Position numbers and translations under genes: made by a program. A DNA stretch of 64,000 bases from Methylumidiphilus sp963753955 (GTDB lineage: Bacteria > Pseudomonadota > Gammaproteobacteria > Methylococcales > Methylococcaceae). Position 1 is the stretch's first letter. Each line of letters opens with the position of its first letter. The notes beneath the pieces are model-generated. The model was not told the DNA's origin. It saw nothing but the letters and a program-made list of their open reading frames with translations, and ran no database searches. The stretch is from positions 1 through 64,000 of the forward strand of contig CAVWEM010000022.1 of the NCBI GenBank assembly GCA_963753955.1. The letters run 5' to 3'. Below, piece after piece: positions 17,737 to 26,539 of this stretch.

Positions 17737-18465
17737 TCATTGGCCGATGTTGAAATAGGGTGGCTTGTTGTCGATATAAGCCAGCCACATCGCGTCCAGC
17801 ATCGTCCACAGGATATCCAGCTTGAATTGCAGGATTTCCAGGGCGCGTTCCTGTTGTTCGCGGGTTTTGTAATAATCCAAAGTAATCGCCATGCCGTGGA
17901 TCACGTCACGCGGAGCCTGCGACAGGCGCTTGCGGAAATAGGCCAGCCCTTCCGGCTCGATCCAAGGATAAAGATCGGGCCAGCCGCTGAGGCGCTGCTG
18001 GTGGATGGTCGGGGCAAACAATTCAGTCAGCGAGGAACTGGCGCCTTCCTGCCAGGGCGCGTGGCGGGCGAAGTTGACATAGGCGTCCACGGCGAACTTC
18101 ACGCCGGGCAGGACGCGCTTGAGCGACCAAAGGTCTTCGCGCCCTATGCCCACCGCCTCGCCCAGCCGGGTCCAGGCTTCTATGCCACCTTTGTCCTCGC
18201 CGTGGCCGTCGTGGTCATGGATGCGCTGTATCCACTGACGGCGGGTGTCGCGGTCGGGGCAGTTCGCCATGATATTGGCGTCTTTCACCGGGATCATGAT
18301 CTGGTAATAGAATCGATTGGCCACCCAGCCCTGGATCTGCTCCTTGTTGAGTTTCCCCTCGGCCATGAGGATATGGTAAGGGTGGTGGATATGATAAAGC
18401 TTGTCCTTGGCGCGCAACCGCGCTTCAAATTCTTCCTTGCTCCAGGCTTGTGCTTCGCTAGTCAT
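17737..18465 (-). CDS. pqqC: Pyrroloquinoline-quinone synthase
   Basis: Oxidase that carries out the last ring closure and oxidation of PQQ without a metal cofactor. The all-helical 242-residue protein has the expected YHIHHPYHILMAEGKL, WVANRFYYQ, RIHDHDGHGEDKGGIEAW and HGMAITLDYYKT blocks. The start at 18465 is used because homology begins at TSEAQAWSKEEFEARL, and longer versions would overlap pqqB. Confidence 0.95.
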   Translation of the reverse strand: MTSEAQAWSKEEFEARLRAKDKLYHIHHPYHILMAEGKLNKEQIQGWVANRFYYQIMIPVKDANIMANCPDRDTRRQWIQRIHDHDGHGEDKGGIEAWTRLGEAVGIGREDLWSLKRVLPGVKFAVDAYVNFARHAPWQEGASSSLTELFAPTIHQQRLSGWPDLYPWIEPEGLAYFRKRLSQAPRDVIHGMAITLDYYKTREQQERALEILQFKLDILWTMLDAMWLAYIDNKPPYFNIGQ

Positions 18466-18478
18466 GCGTGTTGTTCTC

Positions 18479-19393
18479 TTACAAGTTGATTTCCAGCCCA
18501 TCGAAGGACACTTCCATGCCGGCTGCGTCCAGCGTTTTCCGCTCCGGCGAATCATCGTCCAAAATCGGGTTGGTGTTGTTGATGTGGATCAGGATTTTCC
18601 GTTTCGGGCTGATGCTGTCCAGCACTTCGATCATGCCGCCTTCGCCGGATTGGGGCAAGTGGCCCATTTCCAGCGCGAGTTTGTCACAAATGCCGGCCCG
18701 GCCCATTTCGTCGTGCCGCCAGAATGTGCCATCAACCAGGACGCAATCGGCGGCTTGCATGGCGGCATAAACATGCGGCTCGATTTCGCCTAGCCCTGGG
18801 GCATAGTACAGCTTCTTGCCTGTGGAAATCTGCTCAATGATGACGCCGATGTTGTCGCCCGGATGCGGATCGTGGCGGTGGGGAGAGTAAGGCGGTGCTT
18901 TGCTGACCAAGGCATGGGTGTGAAAGCGCAGATCGTCAATCAGCGGGATGGTAAAGCTGCCACCGTCCAAGGGGACTGGATGGTGGTTGACCTTGCAGTA
19001 ATGCCCCAACATATGGAACAACGGGAAACCGCTGGACAGGTCGTTCTTCACCGGCTCGCTGCAATAAATCTCCAGCGGGACGGTGGATTCGCGCAACATC
19101 AACAGGCCGGTGGTGTGGTCGATCTGGCTGTCGATCAGCAGGATGGCCTTGATGCCGCTGTCGCGGATGCCTTGCTTGGGGTGTGCGCCGGGGAAGGCTT
19201 CCAATTGCGCCCGGATGTCCGGCGAGGCGTTGAACAACAGCCAATTGTCGCCGTCGCTGCTGACCGCGATGGAGGATTGTGTGCGCCGCTTGGCGTTCAT
19301 CTCGCCGGCGCGGACACGCTTGCAGTTGTGGCACAGACAGTTCCATTGCGGGAAGCCACCGCCCGCGCCAGCGCCTAATACTCTGATTTTCAT
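18479..19393 (-). CDS. pqqB: PQQ biosynthesis protein PqqB (metallo-beta-lactamase fold)
   Basis: A 304-residue metallo-beta-lactamase-fold protein implicated in hydroxylation of the PqqA-derived tyrosine. It begins IRVLGAGAGGGFPQWNC with CxxC (NCLCHNC) just after, and has the family's LIDSQIDHTTGLLMLRE and VLVDGTFWRHDEM. Second gene of the cluster, 140 bases after pqqA, with two hairpins in the gap. Confidence 0.95.
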   Translation of the reverse strand: MKIRVLGAGAGGGFPQWNCLCHNCKRVRAGEMNAKRRTQSSIAVSSDGDNWLLFNASPDIRAQLEAFPGAHPKQGIRDSGIKAILLIDSQIDHTTGLLMLRESTVPLEIYCSEPVKNDLSSGFPLFHMLGHYCKVNHHPVPLDGGSFTIPLIDDLRFHTHALVSKAPPYSPHRHDPHPGDNIGVIIEQISTGKKLYYAPGLGEIEPHVYAAMQAADCVLVDGTFWRHDEMGRAGICDKLALEMGHLPQSGEGGMIEVLDSISPKRKILIHINNTNPILDDDSPERKTLDAAGMEVSFDGLEINL

Positions 19394-19420
19394 GCAGGAT
19401 TCTTCTGAAGGTTTACGATT

Positions 19421-19468
19421 GTAGGGTGGCCTTCAGGCCACACCTAAGCTGCCTGAAGGCCACCCTAC
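19421..19468. repeat. Perfect 18-base inverted repeat between pqqA and pqqB
   Basis: GTAGGGTGGCCTTCAGGC (19421-19438) and its exact reverse complement (19451-19468) enclose a 12-base loop. The sequence looks like a REP-type dispersed palindrome. In the pqq transcript it would form a very stable hairpin just before pqqB. Confidence 0.8.
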
Positions 19469-19480
19469 ATGCCCCACAAC

Positions 19481-19524
19481 GAAAAACGGGGCCACACAGA
19501 CGTGTGAACCCCGTTTCCCAAATC
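19481..19524 (-). terminator. Hairpin with T run after pqqA (probable partial terminator)
   Basis: On the minus strand AAACGGGG pairs with CCCCGTTT, extended by CACAC/GTGTG after one bulged base, and is followed by TTT. It starts about ten bases past the pqqA stop codon. A leaky terminator here would make far more pqqA message than pqqBCDE, which suits a peptide consumed one-for-one in PQQ production. Confidence 0.65.
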
Positions 19525-19534
19525 AACCCCGAAA

Positions 19535-19609
19535 TTAACGGTTGTAGATGTACATCGTTACTTCGAAGCCGAAACGCAGATCGGTATAGCTCGGTGTTTC
19601 CCATCTCAT
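19535..19609 (-). CDS. pqqA: PQQ precursor peptide PqqA (24 residues)
   Basis: A 24-residue ribosomal peptide that is the backbone of PQQ. It begins MRWETPSYTDLR and ends FGFEVTMYIYNR, containing the conserved E-x-x-x-Y in which Glu and Tyr are cross-linked by PqqE. GGAGG lies 8 bases before the ATG. It is first in the pqqABCDE cluster. Confidence 0.95.
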   Translation of the reverse strand: MRWETPSYTDLRFGFEVTMYIYNR

Positions 19610-19743
19610 GTCGTCTACCTCCAGAAGTGGTTGTTAGGAGTTGGTCGCCTTTTACAGCTCGCCGAAAGTATACGACGGGCCATGGTGCAACGCAACAGGC
19701 GCGGATACTTCGTCTGGGAGCTAGGCTACCCTCCGAGGCAGGG

Positions 19744-20097
19744 TCATTTTTTAGACATCCCCGCTCTCAGGGCGTTGAATACGGTATTCCCCGCCACGGG
19801 ATCGTCACTGCTAACCAGCACCGCGACGATCAACTTATCGCCAAATTGAATGCACTCGGCCACGGAGACGCTTTTTTCACTCCAGGCACGGACAGAGTCC
19901 GCGTCGCTGACGAGTTCACCGGCTTTTTGCGCGTTTAGAATGCTTTCGGCTTGTTTGACGCATTCCGTTTGGTTCGGTGCGGCCGATTCAAAATGATCCC
20001 ACCACATGCTGGGCCTGGCCCACGCGGATGAGCTGCCGCCGAACAGCAGAAGGGCGGCCAGGAAGGAAAACAAGCGTTTCGTGTTCACTATGTCCAT
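19744..20097 (-). CDS. Small secreted protein of unknown function
   Basis: A 117-residue protein with a clear signal peptide (KRLFSFLAALLLFGGSSSAWA, cleavage likely after AWA) and a mature part with two cysteines (ECVKQ and AECIQ) that may form a disulfide. The rest resembles small periplasmic proteins found beside PQQ or c-type systems, but I do not recognise a family. It stands alone upstream of pqqA on the same strand. The 280 bases upstream of it contain no gene I can support. Confidence 0.6.
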   Translation of the reverse strand: MDIVNTKRLFSFLAALLLFGGSSSAWARPSMWWDHFESAAPNQTECVKQAESILNAQKAGELVSDADSVRAWSEKSVSVAECIQFGDKLIVAVLVSSDDPVAGNTVFNALRAGMSKK

Positions 20098-20384
20098 GAG
20101 GATTCCCCTTTCTTGTTATGCTGGAAATGATTGATTATCAAGACCCATGTGCTACGGTCGGTGCGATATTGCCCCCGATGCAAGCACATGTCAACCAAGC
20201 CGTCAACACAGGCGAGCGGATGGAAGGGTGGCGCGGTTTCGCGGCATGACTGTTGGGCTGGCGCAGCCTGGGAAAAAGTCTGCTTGACATATTTCAGGAA
20301 TGGATGAAACACTGAAAGCTTTTCCAAGCGTCAAAATCTCCCACCCCCCTCCCCGCAACCTCAGATCTTAAAGGCAATCCTAAC

Positions 20385-21006
20385 GTGTTACACGAAGCAA
20401 TCAACTGGCTGGTCTCCACTATCGGTGCCATGGGCTACACGGGCATTTTCCTGCTGATGGCGATGGAAAGCTCGGTTTTCCCCATCCCCAGCGAAGTGGT
20501 GATGCCGCCGCCGCTTCTTGGCGCAGCAGGGCAAGATGGACATGGCGCTGGTGATCCTCAGCGGCACGATGGGCAGCCTGGTCGGCGCCTATGCCAACTA
20601 TTTCGCCGCCCGCTTCCTAGGCCGCCCTCTGCTGCTGAAATATGGCCGCTATGTCTGGATCACCGAGGAGCATTTCGCCCGCGTGGAAAAGTACTTCAAA
20701 GACCACGGCGAAATTTCCACCTTCATAGGCCGTTTGTTACCCGTGGTACGCCACTTGATTTCCCTGCCGGCGGGCTTGGCGGGAATGAACCACCTCAAGT
20801 TCACCGTCTACACCTTGCTGGGCGCGGCGATCTGGGTGTCCGTGCTGGCCGGGATCGGTTATATCATCGGCGAGAATCAGGAGTTGATCCTGCGCTACTC
20901 CCATCAGGCGGTGCTTGGCGTGGTTGCTTTCAGCGCCGTGCTGGCGGGCACCTACATCTGGCTGCACAGACGCAAGCTGGCGCAGGCGGCCGCAGACGGA
21001 AAATAG
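20385..21006 (+). CDS. DedA family membrane protein (frameshifted)
   Basis: A DedA/SNARE-associated family inner-membrane protein, implicated in undecaprenyl-phosphate or lipid recycling. The N-terminus (YTGIFLLMAMESSVFPIPSEVVMPP) is in one frame from a GTG at 20385. The rest (FLAQQGKMDMALVILSGTMG, then FIGRLLPVVRHLISLPAGLAGM) is in another. The switch falls in the CCGCCGCCG run near 20512, so an indel error is likely. Corrected length about 207 residues, normal for the family. One base separates it from the alcohol dehydrogenase gene. Confidence 0.85.
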
Positions 21007-21007
21007 C

Positions 21008-22198
21008 ATGATCTTCGCGCCATTCTCCATCAGCCGCTTGCCGCGCATCGTATTTGGCTCTGGACAAATCGAACAATTGCCTGCCTTGGCCCGGCAATTC
21101 GGTCAAAAGGCTCTGGTTGTCACTGGCGAGAGTTCCTTCAGGCTATCGCCGCGTTGGGATCGCTTGGCGCAAGGGCTGACTGGGGCCGGGGTGGGATTCG
21201 AGGCGATCACCGTCAATGGCGAACCCTCGCCTGAAGGGGTGGACAAAGCCGTCGCCCGGTTTTTCGGGCAGGGGATCGAAGTCGTCGTCGGCATAGGCGG
21301 GGGCAGCGTAATCGACACGGCCAAGGCCATCGCCGGGCTGTTGCCCCACGGCAATTCGGTGATGGATCACCTGGAAGGGGTGGGGCGGAACATTCCTTAC
21401 CACGGGCCATCCCTGCCGTTCATCGCCGCGCCGACCACCGCCGGGGCGGGCAGCGAGGCCACCAAGAATTCGGTGTTGAGCATCAAGGGCGAATTCAAAA
21501 AATCCTTCCGCCATGAATGCCTAGTCGCCGAATACGCGGTGGTCGATCCGGATCTTTTGGCCTCTTGCCCCCAGGATCTGATCGCGGCGGACGGCATGGA
21601 CGCCTTCACCCAGTTGCTGGAATCTTTCGTGTCCGCCAAGGCCAATCCGTTCACCGATGCCTTGGCTATGGGTGGTATGAAGGCTTTCCGTGATGGATTC
21701 TTCGATGCTTGGCGCGGCGGCGACAGCGTCGCCGCGCAAGCCGGACGGGCTTCGATGGCTTATGCGGCGCTAGTGTCCGGCATCACACTGGCGCAAGCCG
21801 GTTTGGGTTCTGTGCATGGCTTGGCCGCGCCGCTGGGCGCGTTTTATCCGATTCCGCACGGCTTGGCCTGCGGAACCCTGCTGGCCGAGGCCACGGCTTT
21901 GAATATCCGCGCCTTGGAGGAGCGTCATCCAGGCCATCCGGCCTTGGGAAAATATGCCGAAGTGGCCCTATTGCTGAGTGGTCAGACGTTTGCATCGCAG
22001 CAAGAAGCCTGCGCCGGTTTGGTGGCTTTGCTGCGCGAATGGACGGACAGGATTCAACTCAAGCGGCTGGGCGGATATGGCGTGGAACTTGGGGCTGTGG
22101 ACAAAATCGTCGCCAATTCACGCGGCAACAGCATGTTGACTAACCCGGTTTTGCTAACGGATGCGGAGATTGCCGAACTGGTGCGGACTAGGTTGTGA
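21008..22198 (+). CDS. Iron-containing alcohol dehydrogenase
   Basis: A 396-residue group III alcohol dehydrogenase that interconverts an alcohol and aldehyde or ketone using NAD(P). The nucleotide-binding GIGGGSVIDTAKAIA, PTTAGAGSEATKNSV, and metal-binding residues (Asp in AADGMDAFTQLLE, His in GSVHGLAAPLG and IPHGLACGTLL) are present. The ATG at 21008 lies just after the dedA stop. The substrate cannot be inferred; in methylotrophs such enzymes may act on formaldehyde or fermentation products. Confidence 0.9.
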   Translation: MIFAPFSISRLPRIVFGSGQIEQLPALARQFGQKALVVTGESSFRLSPRWDRLAQGLTGAGVGFEAITVNGEPSPEGVDKAVARFFGQGIEVVVGIGGGSVIDTAKAIAGLLPHGNSVMDHLEGVGRNIPYHGPSLPFIAAPTTAGAGSEATKNSVLSIKGEFKKSFRHECLVAEYAVVDPDLLASCPQDLIAADGMDAFTQLLESFVSAKANPFTDALAMGGMKAFRDGFFDAWRGGDSVAAQAGRASMAYAALVSGITLAQAGLGSVHGLAAPLGAFYPIPHGLACGTLLAEATALNIRALEERHPGHPALGKYAEVALLLSGQTFASQQEACAGLVALLREWTDRIQLKRLGGYGVELGAVDKIVANSRGNSMLTNPVLLTDAEIAELVRTRL

Positions 22199-22208
22199 GT
22201 TTGGCAGA

Positions 22209-23084
22209 ATGGATCACGACCAATCTTTCAAAAACCTGATCCTCGATTATCCGGCGGCGGCGTTGGAATTTTTTGCCAATGCGCATGATCTCGTCGGAGC
22301 GACTATCACACCGATACGCGAAGAACAGTTGCAAGAAGTCCTCGGCAGCCGCTACCGCAAATTGGATGTGCCGTTGAAGATCGAGTGGCCAGACGGGCGG
22401 CGGGCTGGCGTGGTGTTTATCATTGAAGAGGAAACCAACCCCCGGCGCTTTTCCATCCACCGCTTGATCCATTATTGCGTGGACTTGGCGGAATTGTTAA
22501 AAACCACGCAGGTAGTGCCAGTCGTGGTGTTCCTGCACAGTGGCAAATTTCCGCAAGAACTGCGTTTGTGCAACGGCGAGGACATCTATTTGTCCTTCCG
22601 TTTCATCCATTGCGAGTTGGCACGTTTGCCAGCGGAGCATTATTTCGAAAGCGGCAATATCGTGGCGCGGTTGAACTTGCCCAATATGCGGCATCCCCGC
22701 GACAAGCGGGTGGTGGTTTACGCCCACGCGATTGATGGCTTGGCGACCTTGGAAAGGGACTGGCACAAACAGCAGAAATACGCCGAATTTATTGATGCTT
22801 ATGCTGACTTACACGAAGACGAGGTGGCGCGTTACCGTGCCGAATATATCGACAACACAGGAGGCAACACCATGGGTTTAGTAGCCATTTTGCGTGAAGA
22901 GGGACGGCAGGAGGGACGGCAAGAAGGCGAGGCCGCGATATTGCTACGCTTGTTAGCCCTTAAGTTCGGGCTGTTGCCGGAGCCGATAGCGGAAAAAATA
23001 CGCCGGGCGGACGCGGAAACCCTGCTGGCGTGGAGTGAACGGGTATTGACGGCGGCGACGCTGGAAGATGTGCTCAAGGAGTAA
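22209..23084 (+). CDS. Rpn/PD-(D/E)XK-type putative nuclease with C-terminal DUF4351-like region
   Basis: A 291-residue protein related to the Rpn recombination-promoting nuclease/putative transposase group. The core has DVPLKIEWPDGRR followed by VVFIIEEET (the D...E-x-x strand usual in these nucleases) and RFSIHRLIHYCVDL. The C-terminal 50 residues (LLRLLALKFGLLPEPIAEKI) resemble the DUF4351 tail of such proteins. A short internal repeat GRQEGRQEGEA precedes the tail. These genes are frequent in accessory DNA and are often numerous per genome. It adjoins a reverse transcriptase remnant. Confidence 0.72.
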   Translation: MDHDQSFKNLILDYPAAALEFFANAHDLVGATITPIREEQLQEVLGSRYRKLDVPLKIEWPDGRRAGVVFIIEEETNPRRFSIHRLIHYCVDLAELLKTTQVVPVVVFLHSGKFPQELRLCNGEDIYLSFRFIHCELARLPAEHYFESGNIVARLNLPNMRHPRDKRVVVYAHAIDGLATLERDWHKQQKYAEFIDAYADLHEDEVARYRAEYIDNTGGNTMGLVAILREEGRQEGRQEGEAAILLRLLALKFGLLPEPIAEKIRRADAETLLAWSERVLTAATLEDVLKE

Positions 23085-23103
23085 AGTCGCAGCAAAAAGC
23101 ACA

Positions 23104-23362
23104 TCATTGATGGGGCATAGACATGCGGAAGGGCGCGGCGGAAATCAGCCTTGGCTTGCGTTCGTAGATCGTGAATTGGCGATACTGGCCGGGGCGGTAA
23201 CGGCCTCTCCGTAATTCGTCTTGCAGACTCAGCAGTTCCGGCTCCAATTCGCAACTGAATCGTGCCACTTCGTCGCGGCCGCGCTTACCGCGCCTTACGG
23301 TAAGCCAGCAAGAGATTATCAAAGGCGGTGATGTTGTCCCACAGCTTGCCTAGGCGTTTCAT
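23104..23362 (-). pseudogene. Reverse transcriptase, 5' remnant
   Basis: Two short frames together encode the first 80 or so residues of a retron/DGR-like reverse transcriptase: KRLGKLWDNITAFDNLLLAY then, after a one-base shift near 23300, RRGKRGRDEVARFSCELE, GRYRPGQYRQFTIYERKPR and ISAAPFR. The normal continuation (DRVVHHAL and the catalytic YADD core) is missing and the remnant runs into unrelated sequence before the nuclease gene. It is a decayed fragment, not functional. Confidence 0.75.
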
Positions 23363-23440
23363 GTCAACTTCCGCTGTGTTTGCGCCAACCGCCGATTTGC
23401 GCCCCCAACGAAACGATAATGAAAGGCTCGCGCCAAGCGC

Positions 23441-26386
23441 CTATTTTTTCTTCCACCCCGCCCCGATCAACCGGCGGATATCCTCCTCCCTTTTTCGCTC
23501 CAACTCCCGCTTGGCGGCTTCCTCCGTCTCGCGTTCGGCCTGTCGCCGTTGGATTCTGCGCTCCGCCGCGATGGGTGTGCCAGCTGGGGTTAGATTGGCT
23601 TTGGTCAGCAATTGGTCAACATGCCCCCAGCGCGGGGGCTGGGCGAATTCTTTTACTAGCCTAAGATTCAGCGCCTCATAAATCGGCAGCCAAGTTTCTG
23701 CTTCGGCGGTTTTGCGGCGCACCGACAAATCCGGGTTGAATTGATACCAGCCTTGCTTGACGCGCCAGAACAACCGCCGGTTGTAGGCATAGTCGCGGTC
23801 TATTTCATTGCGTGACAGCACATTGGACAGATGGGCGCGTTTGGCGCGTTCGGGTTTCAGAACGTGGGGCGGCAAATGTTGCCATGCCTCCAAGATCGTG
23901 CCGGTGTCGAACGCCGCCCAATCGCCCCAGCCATGGGTGTGGAAACGGGCGGGGAATAGCGTCCACAAAGTTTGCAACAGAAAGTATTCGGTCAAGTGGC
24001 GGTCGATGCGCACCAGCCGGTCGCCGGCCATGAGGTCGATGCTGGCCGGGGCGATGCGTTCGTAAATCGCCGCGAACGCAGTCTTGGCGTATTTGGGTTC
24101 GCGGAAGGCTTCGCGCAGCGCCCAGTGCAGGGCGTTGCGGCCTAAATGATCGGCCAACTCGGGGTTGGCCCCGCGTTCCAGCAGAGCTTCGACCAGTTCG
24201 ACATTGCCGACGGCGGACGCGGCCATCAACGGTGTCAGGTTCATCGGGGTGCGGTAGTCCACGCCGTGCCGTTCGCATTGGCGCAGGATGTCTTTGAAGC
24301 TTTTCGCGCAATACGGAGCCAAATGCTTATAGCCCAAGGTCTGGCGCTGTAACTTATAGCTTCGGGCTGGTTCGTAATGGGCCTCTTCGATCAGGTAATA
24401 GGCCAAGACTTCCTCGCCTTGGCTGACGGCGTATTCGTAGAGTTGCTGCTTGAATTTGGAACCCGGCACTTGCTCCCTGAATACCTTGGCCAAGGTTTCG
24501 CGCAAATGCGCCTCGTCGAACACTGGCCATGACACCGGGGTTTGTTTGAGGATGGACTTGCGGATGGCATCGGCTTGTTCTTGTTTGCCTTGCAATTCCA
24601 GCTTGCGGGCTTCTTTTTGCCAGTCGTCCAAGCTTGAGTTTTTCGCCGTCACATCCACCTTGTCGCCACCCGCTTCCAAGTCGAGCAAGTTGAGCAAGGC
24701 ATGGCGGGTGTCGGATTCGATCAAATAGACGTTTTGGGTCGCCCGCGTCAGCGCGACATACAGGGCGTTGACATAGAACTTGTAGACTTCCAGCGATTTG
24801 TCGGTTTTGTCTTTGGCGCGGCGGTATTCCAAATCATCGCCGAGCAAATCGTCGCGGCTGACCCCTTCGGCGATGTCGGCAAACTCGGCACGGTGGTCGG
24901 AGAGGAAGCGATAGAGGACGATGTTTTGATATTCCAAGCCCTTGGCTTCGTGGATCGAGAAAATCAGCGGGGTGTGGAAGAATTTCCGAGCCTCGCTTTT
25001 ATCCTCGTCGCGCATGACCAGCACGGCGAATTGGGTCGAGCCTTTGGTTTTTTGGTTAAGGTCTTTTTTCACCGCGTCCTTGTCGTTCAACACCGTCACC
25101 GTCCCGGCCTCGCCCGCCACAGCGTCCACCAGGAAATTGCTTTCGCGGTCGATGGAGCCAAAACGCTGGTGCTTGATCTTCAGCAAGGTATTGGCGACCC
25201 GCGTGGCTTGCTGGCTGTTGCGGAAATTGGCCCGCAGCACTTTCAGCTCTTGCCGCGATGCTTTGGCCGGATCGCGCCAAAATAGCGACTTGACCTTGCT
25301 CCACGAGAAGAAATTCGGGTGGACGATCTGGTTGGAATCGCCGCAGAGCAAGAAATGGCCGGGCTTTTTCAGCGTCTTGAGGATCAACGCAAGCTGGGCA
25401 TTGGTGAGGTCTTGCACCTCGTCGATGACGATGAAGTCGTAGCGTGGCGCGGCCTCGGCCCGCCAGTCGTGGGAGAGCAAGTTGAGGTCATAAAGCTTTG
25501 CCTCGGCCAGCCAAGCGCGATATTTCTCGAACAGTTCGTACAGCTTGCCGCGCTCGCTGGCCGGGAAAATGGACTGGCGCACACCGAGTTCCCGGTAGGC
25601 TTCCAGTGACAACACGCCATCGGCATCGGCGGCGACCACGCCCCGGATTTCCTCAAATGCTTGATGGGCCTCGATGCCTTTGAATTGCTGGCGCATCCGC
25701 CCGAACCAAGCGGCGAAATCCCTCCATTGCGCTTCGCGGCCTTTCGGCACCCGGATGCTTTCGAGGAATTCGCGGAACGAGAAGAATGTCGCGTCTTGGC
25801 CTTCCTTGTCGAAGCCGTGCGAGTAATAGAGGTCGCGGGCGCTTTGCGCAAGATAGGCGGAATGGGTGACGTACAACACCTCGCCCTCGGTGTGCTTGAG
25901 CTTTTCCAAGGTCAGCGCGGTCTTGCCGCTGCCCGCCGAGCCGACGACGATCAGCGGCGGCAGCAGACGGTAGACGGTTTCCTGGGCATCGTCGAAGGAG
26001 ATGATCTTGTCGAGCAGGTGGATGTCGCGCCGGTCGGGATGGACATAGCGCACGGCTTCGGCTTCCTTGGCCGCCGACCCGGCTTCGATGGCGGGCAATT
26101 TGTCGTCATCGACCTCCGCACCACGCAGGAAGCGGGATTTGTCGTAGGCGTGGTTCTCGATGATTTCCAGCATCAGCGCATAGACTTCACCATTGTGACT
26201 GATGATGGAAAACAGCAGCCGGTTGGTGTAATCCAATTTGGCACGGTAAAACCGGCCATGGGTGATGTTAGCGAGCTTTTTCACATCCGCCGAGCGGAAA
26301 TCATCCCGCGCAATGGCATCAATGGCTTTTTTATACGCGGCTTGGTGCCGGGCGGTATCGAGACCGGTGTATTCGAGAATTCTCAT
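23441..26386 (-). CDS. UvrD/Rep-like SF1 helicase with N-terminal toxin-like domain and ankyrin repeats
   Basis: A 981-residue protein with three parts. Residues 1-90 (FYRAKLDYTNRLLFSI and LMLEIIENHAYDKSRFL) resemble a RelE/ParE-like fold. Residues 140-560 form an SF1 helicase: Walker A GSAGSGKT (149-156), Walker B IDEVQDL (321-327), GDSNQIV, the SIHEAKGLEYQNIV block and YVALTRAT. About 713-765 holds ankyrin-type repeats (TPLMAASAVGNVELVEALLERGANPELAD), followed by a further 200 residues with a charged coiled-coil end. The start at 26386 is chosen because homology begins there. It lies in an accessory block between housekeeping genes. A DNA-repair or defence role is possible but unproven. Confidence 0.8.
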   Translation of the reverse strand: MRILEYTGLDTARHQAAYKKAIDAIARDDFRSADVKKLANITHGRFYRAKLDYTNRLLFSIISHNGEVYALMLEIIENHAYDKSRFLRGAEVDDDKLPAIEAGSAAKEAEAVRYVHPDRRDIHLLDKIISFDDAQETVYRLLPPLIVVGSAGSGKTALTLEKLKHTEGEVLYVTHSAYLAQSARDLYYSHGFDKEGQDATFFSFREFLESIRVPKGREAQWRDFAAWFGRMRQQFKGIEAHQAFEEIRGVVAADADGVLSLEAYRELGVRQSIFPASERGKLYELFEKYRAWLAEAKLYDLNLLSHDWRAEAAPRYDFIVIDEVQDLTNAQLALILKTLKKPGHFLLCGDSNQIVHPNFFSWSKVKSLFWRDPAKASRQELKVLRANFRNSQQATRVANTLLKIKHQRFGSIDRESNFLVDAVAGEAGTVTVLNDKDAVKKDLNQKTKGSTQFAVLVMRDEDKSEARKFFHTPLIFSIHEAKGLEYQNIVLYRFLSDHRAEFADIAEGVSRDDLLGDDLEYRRAKDKTDKSLEVYKFYVNALYVALTRATQNVYLIESDTRHALLNLLDLEAGGDKVDVTAKNSSLDDWQKEARKLELQGKQEQADAIRKSILKQTPVSWPVFDEAHLRETLAKVFREQVPGSKFKQQLYEYAVSQGEEVLAYYLIEEAHYEPARSYKLQRQTLGYKHLAPYCAKSFKDILRQCERHGVDYRTPMNLTPLMAASAVGNVELVEALLERGANPELADHLGRNALHWALREAFREPKYAKTAFAAIYERIAPASIDLMAGDRLVRIDRHLTEYFLLQTLWTLFPARFHTHGWGDWAAFDTGTILEAWQHLPPHVLKPERAKRAHLSNVLSRNEIDRDYAYNRRLFWRVKQGWYQFNPDLSVRRKTAEAETWLPIYEALNLRLVKEFAQPPRWGHVDQLLTKANLTPAGTPIAAERRIQRRQAERETEEAAKRELERKREEDIRRLIGAGWKKK

Positions 26387-26539
26387 GATGTTGTCAATTT
26401 TGCGGGTCTTTGGGTATTTTACCTTGGAATATGGTGTTGGCGATGTGCCGTCCCCAACCGGCCCTTTACAATCGCCGCAATATTCATCCGCCCGCTTTCC
26501 CAGTAAAATCGCAGTCCCTGTTCCCCATCGGATGACACT

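Noticed and set aside
17653..18489. Long open frame on the plus strand opposite pqqC
   Set aside because: The minus strand encodes intact PqqC; the plus frame is its mirror image in a GC-rich gene and has no recognised motifs.
20088..20327. Open frame upstream of the small secreted protein
   Set aside because: 79 residues without a recognised motif or good ribosome site, overlapping the start of the secreted protein gene; probably leader sequence.
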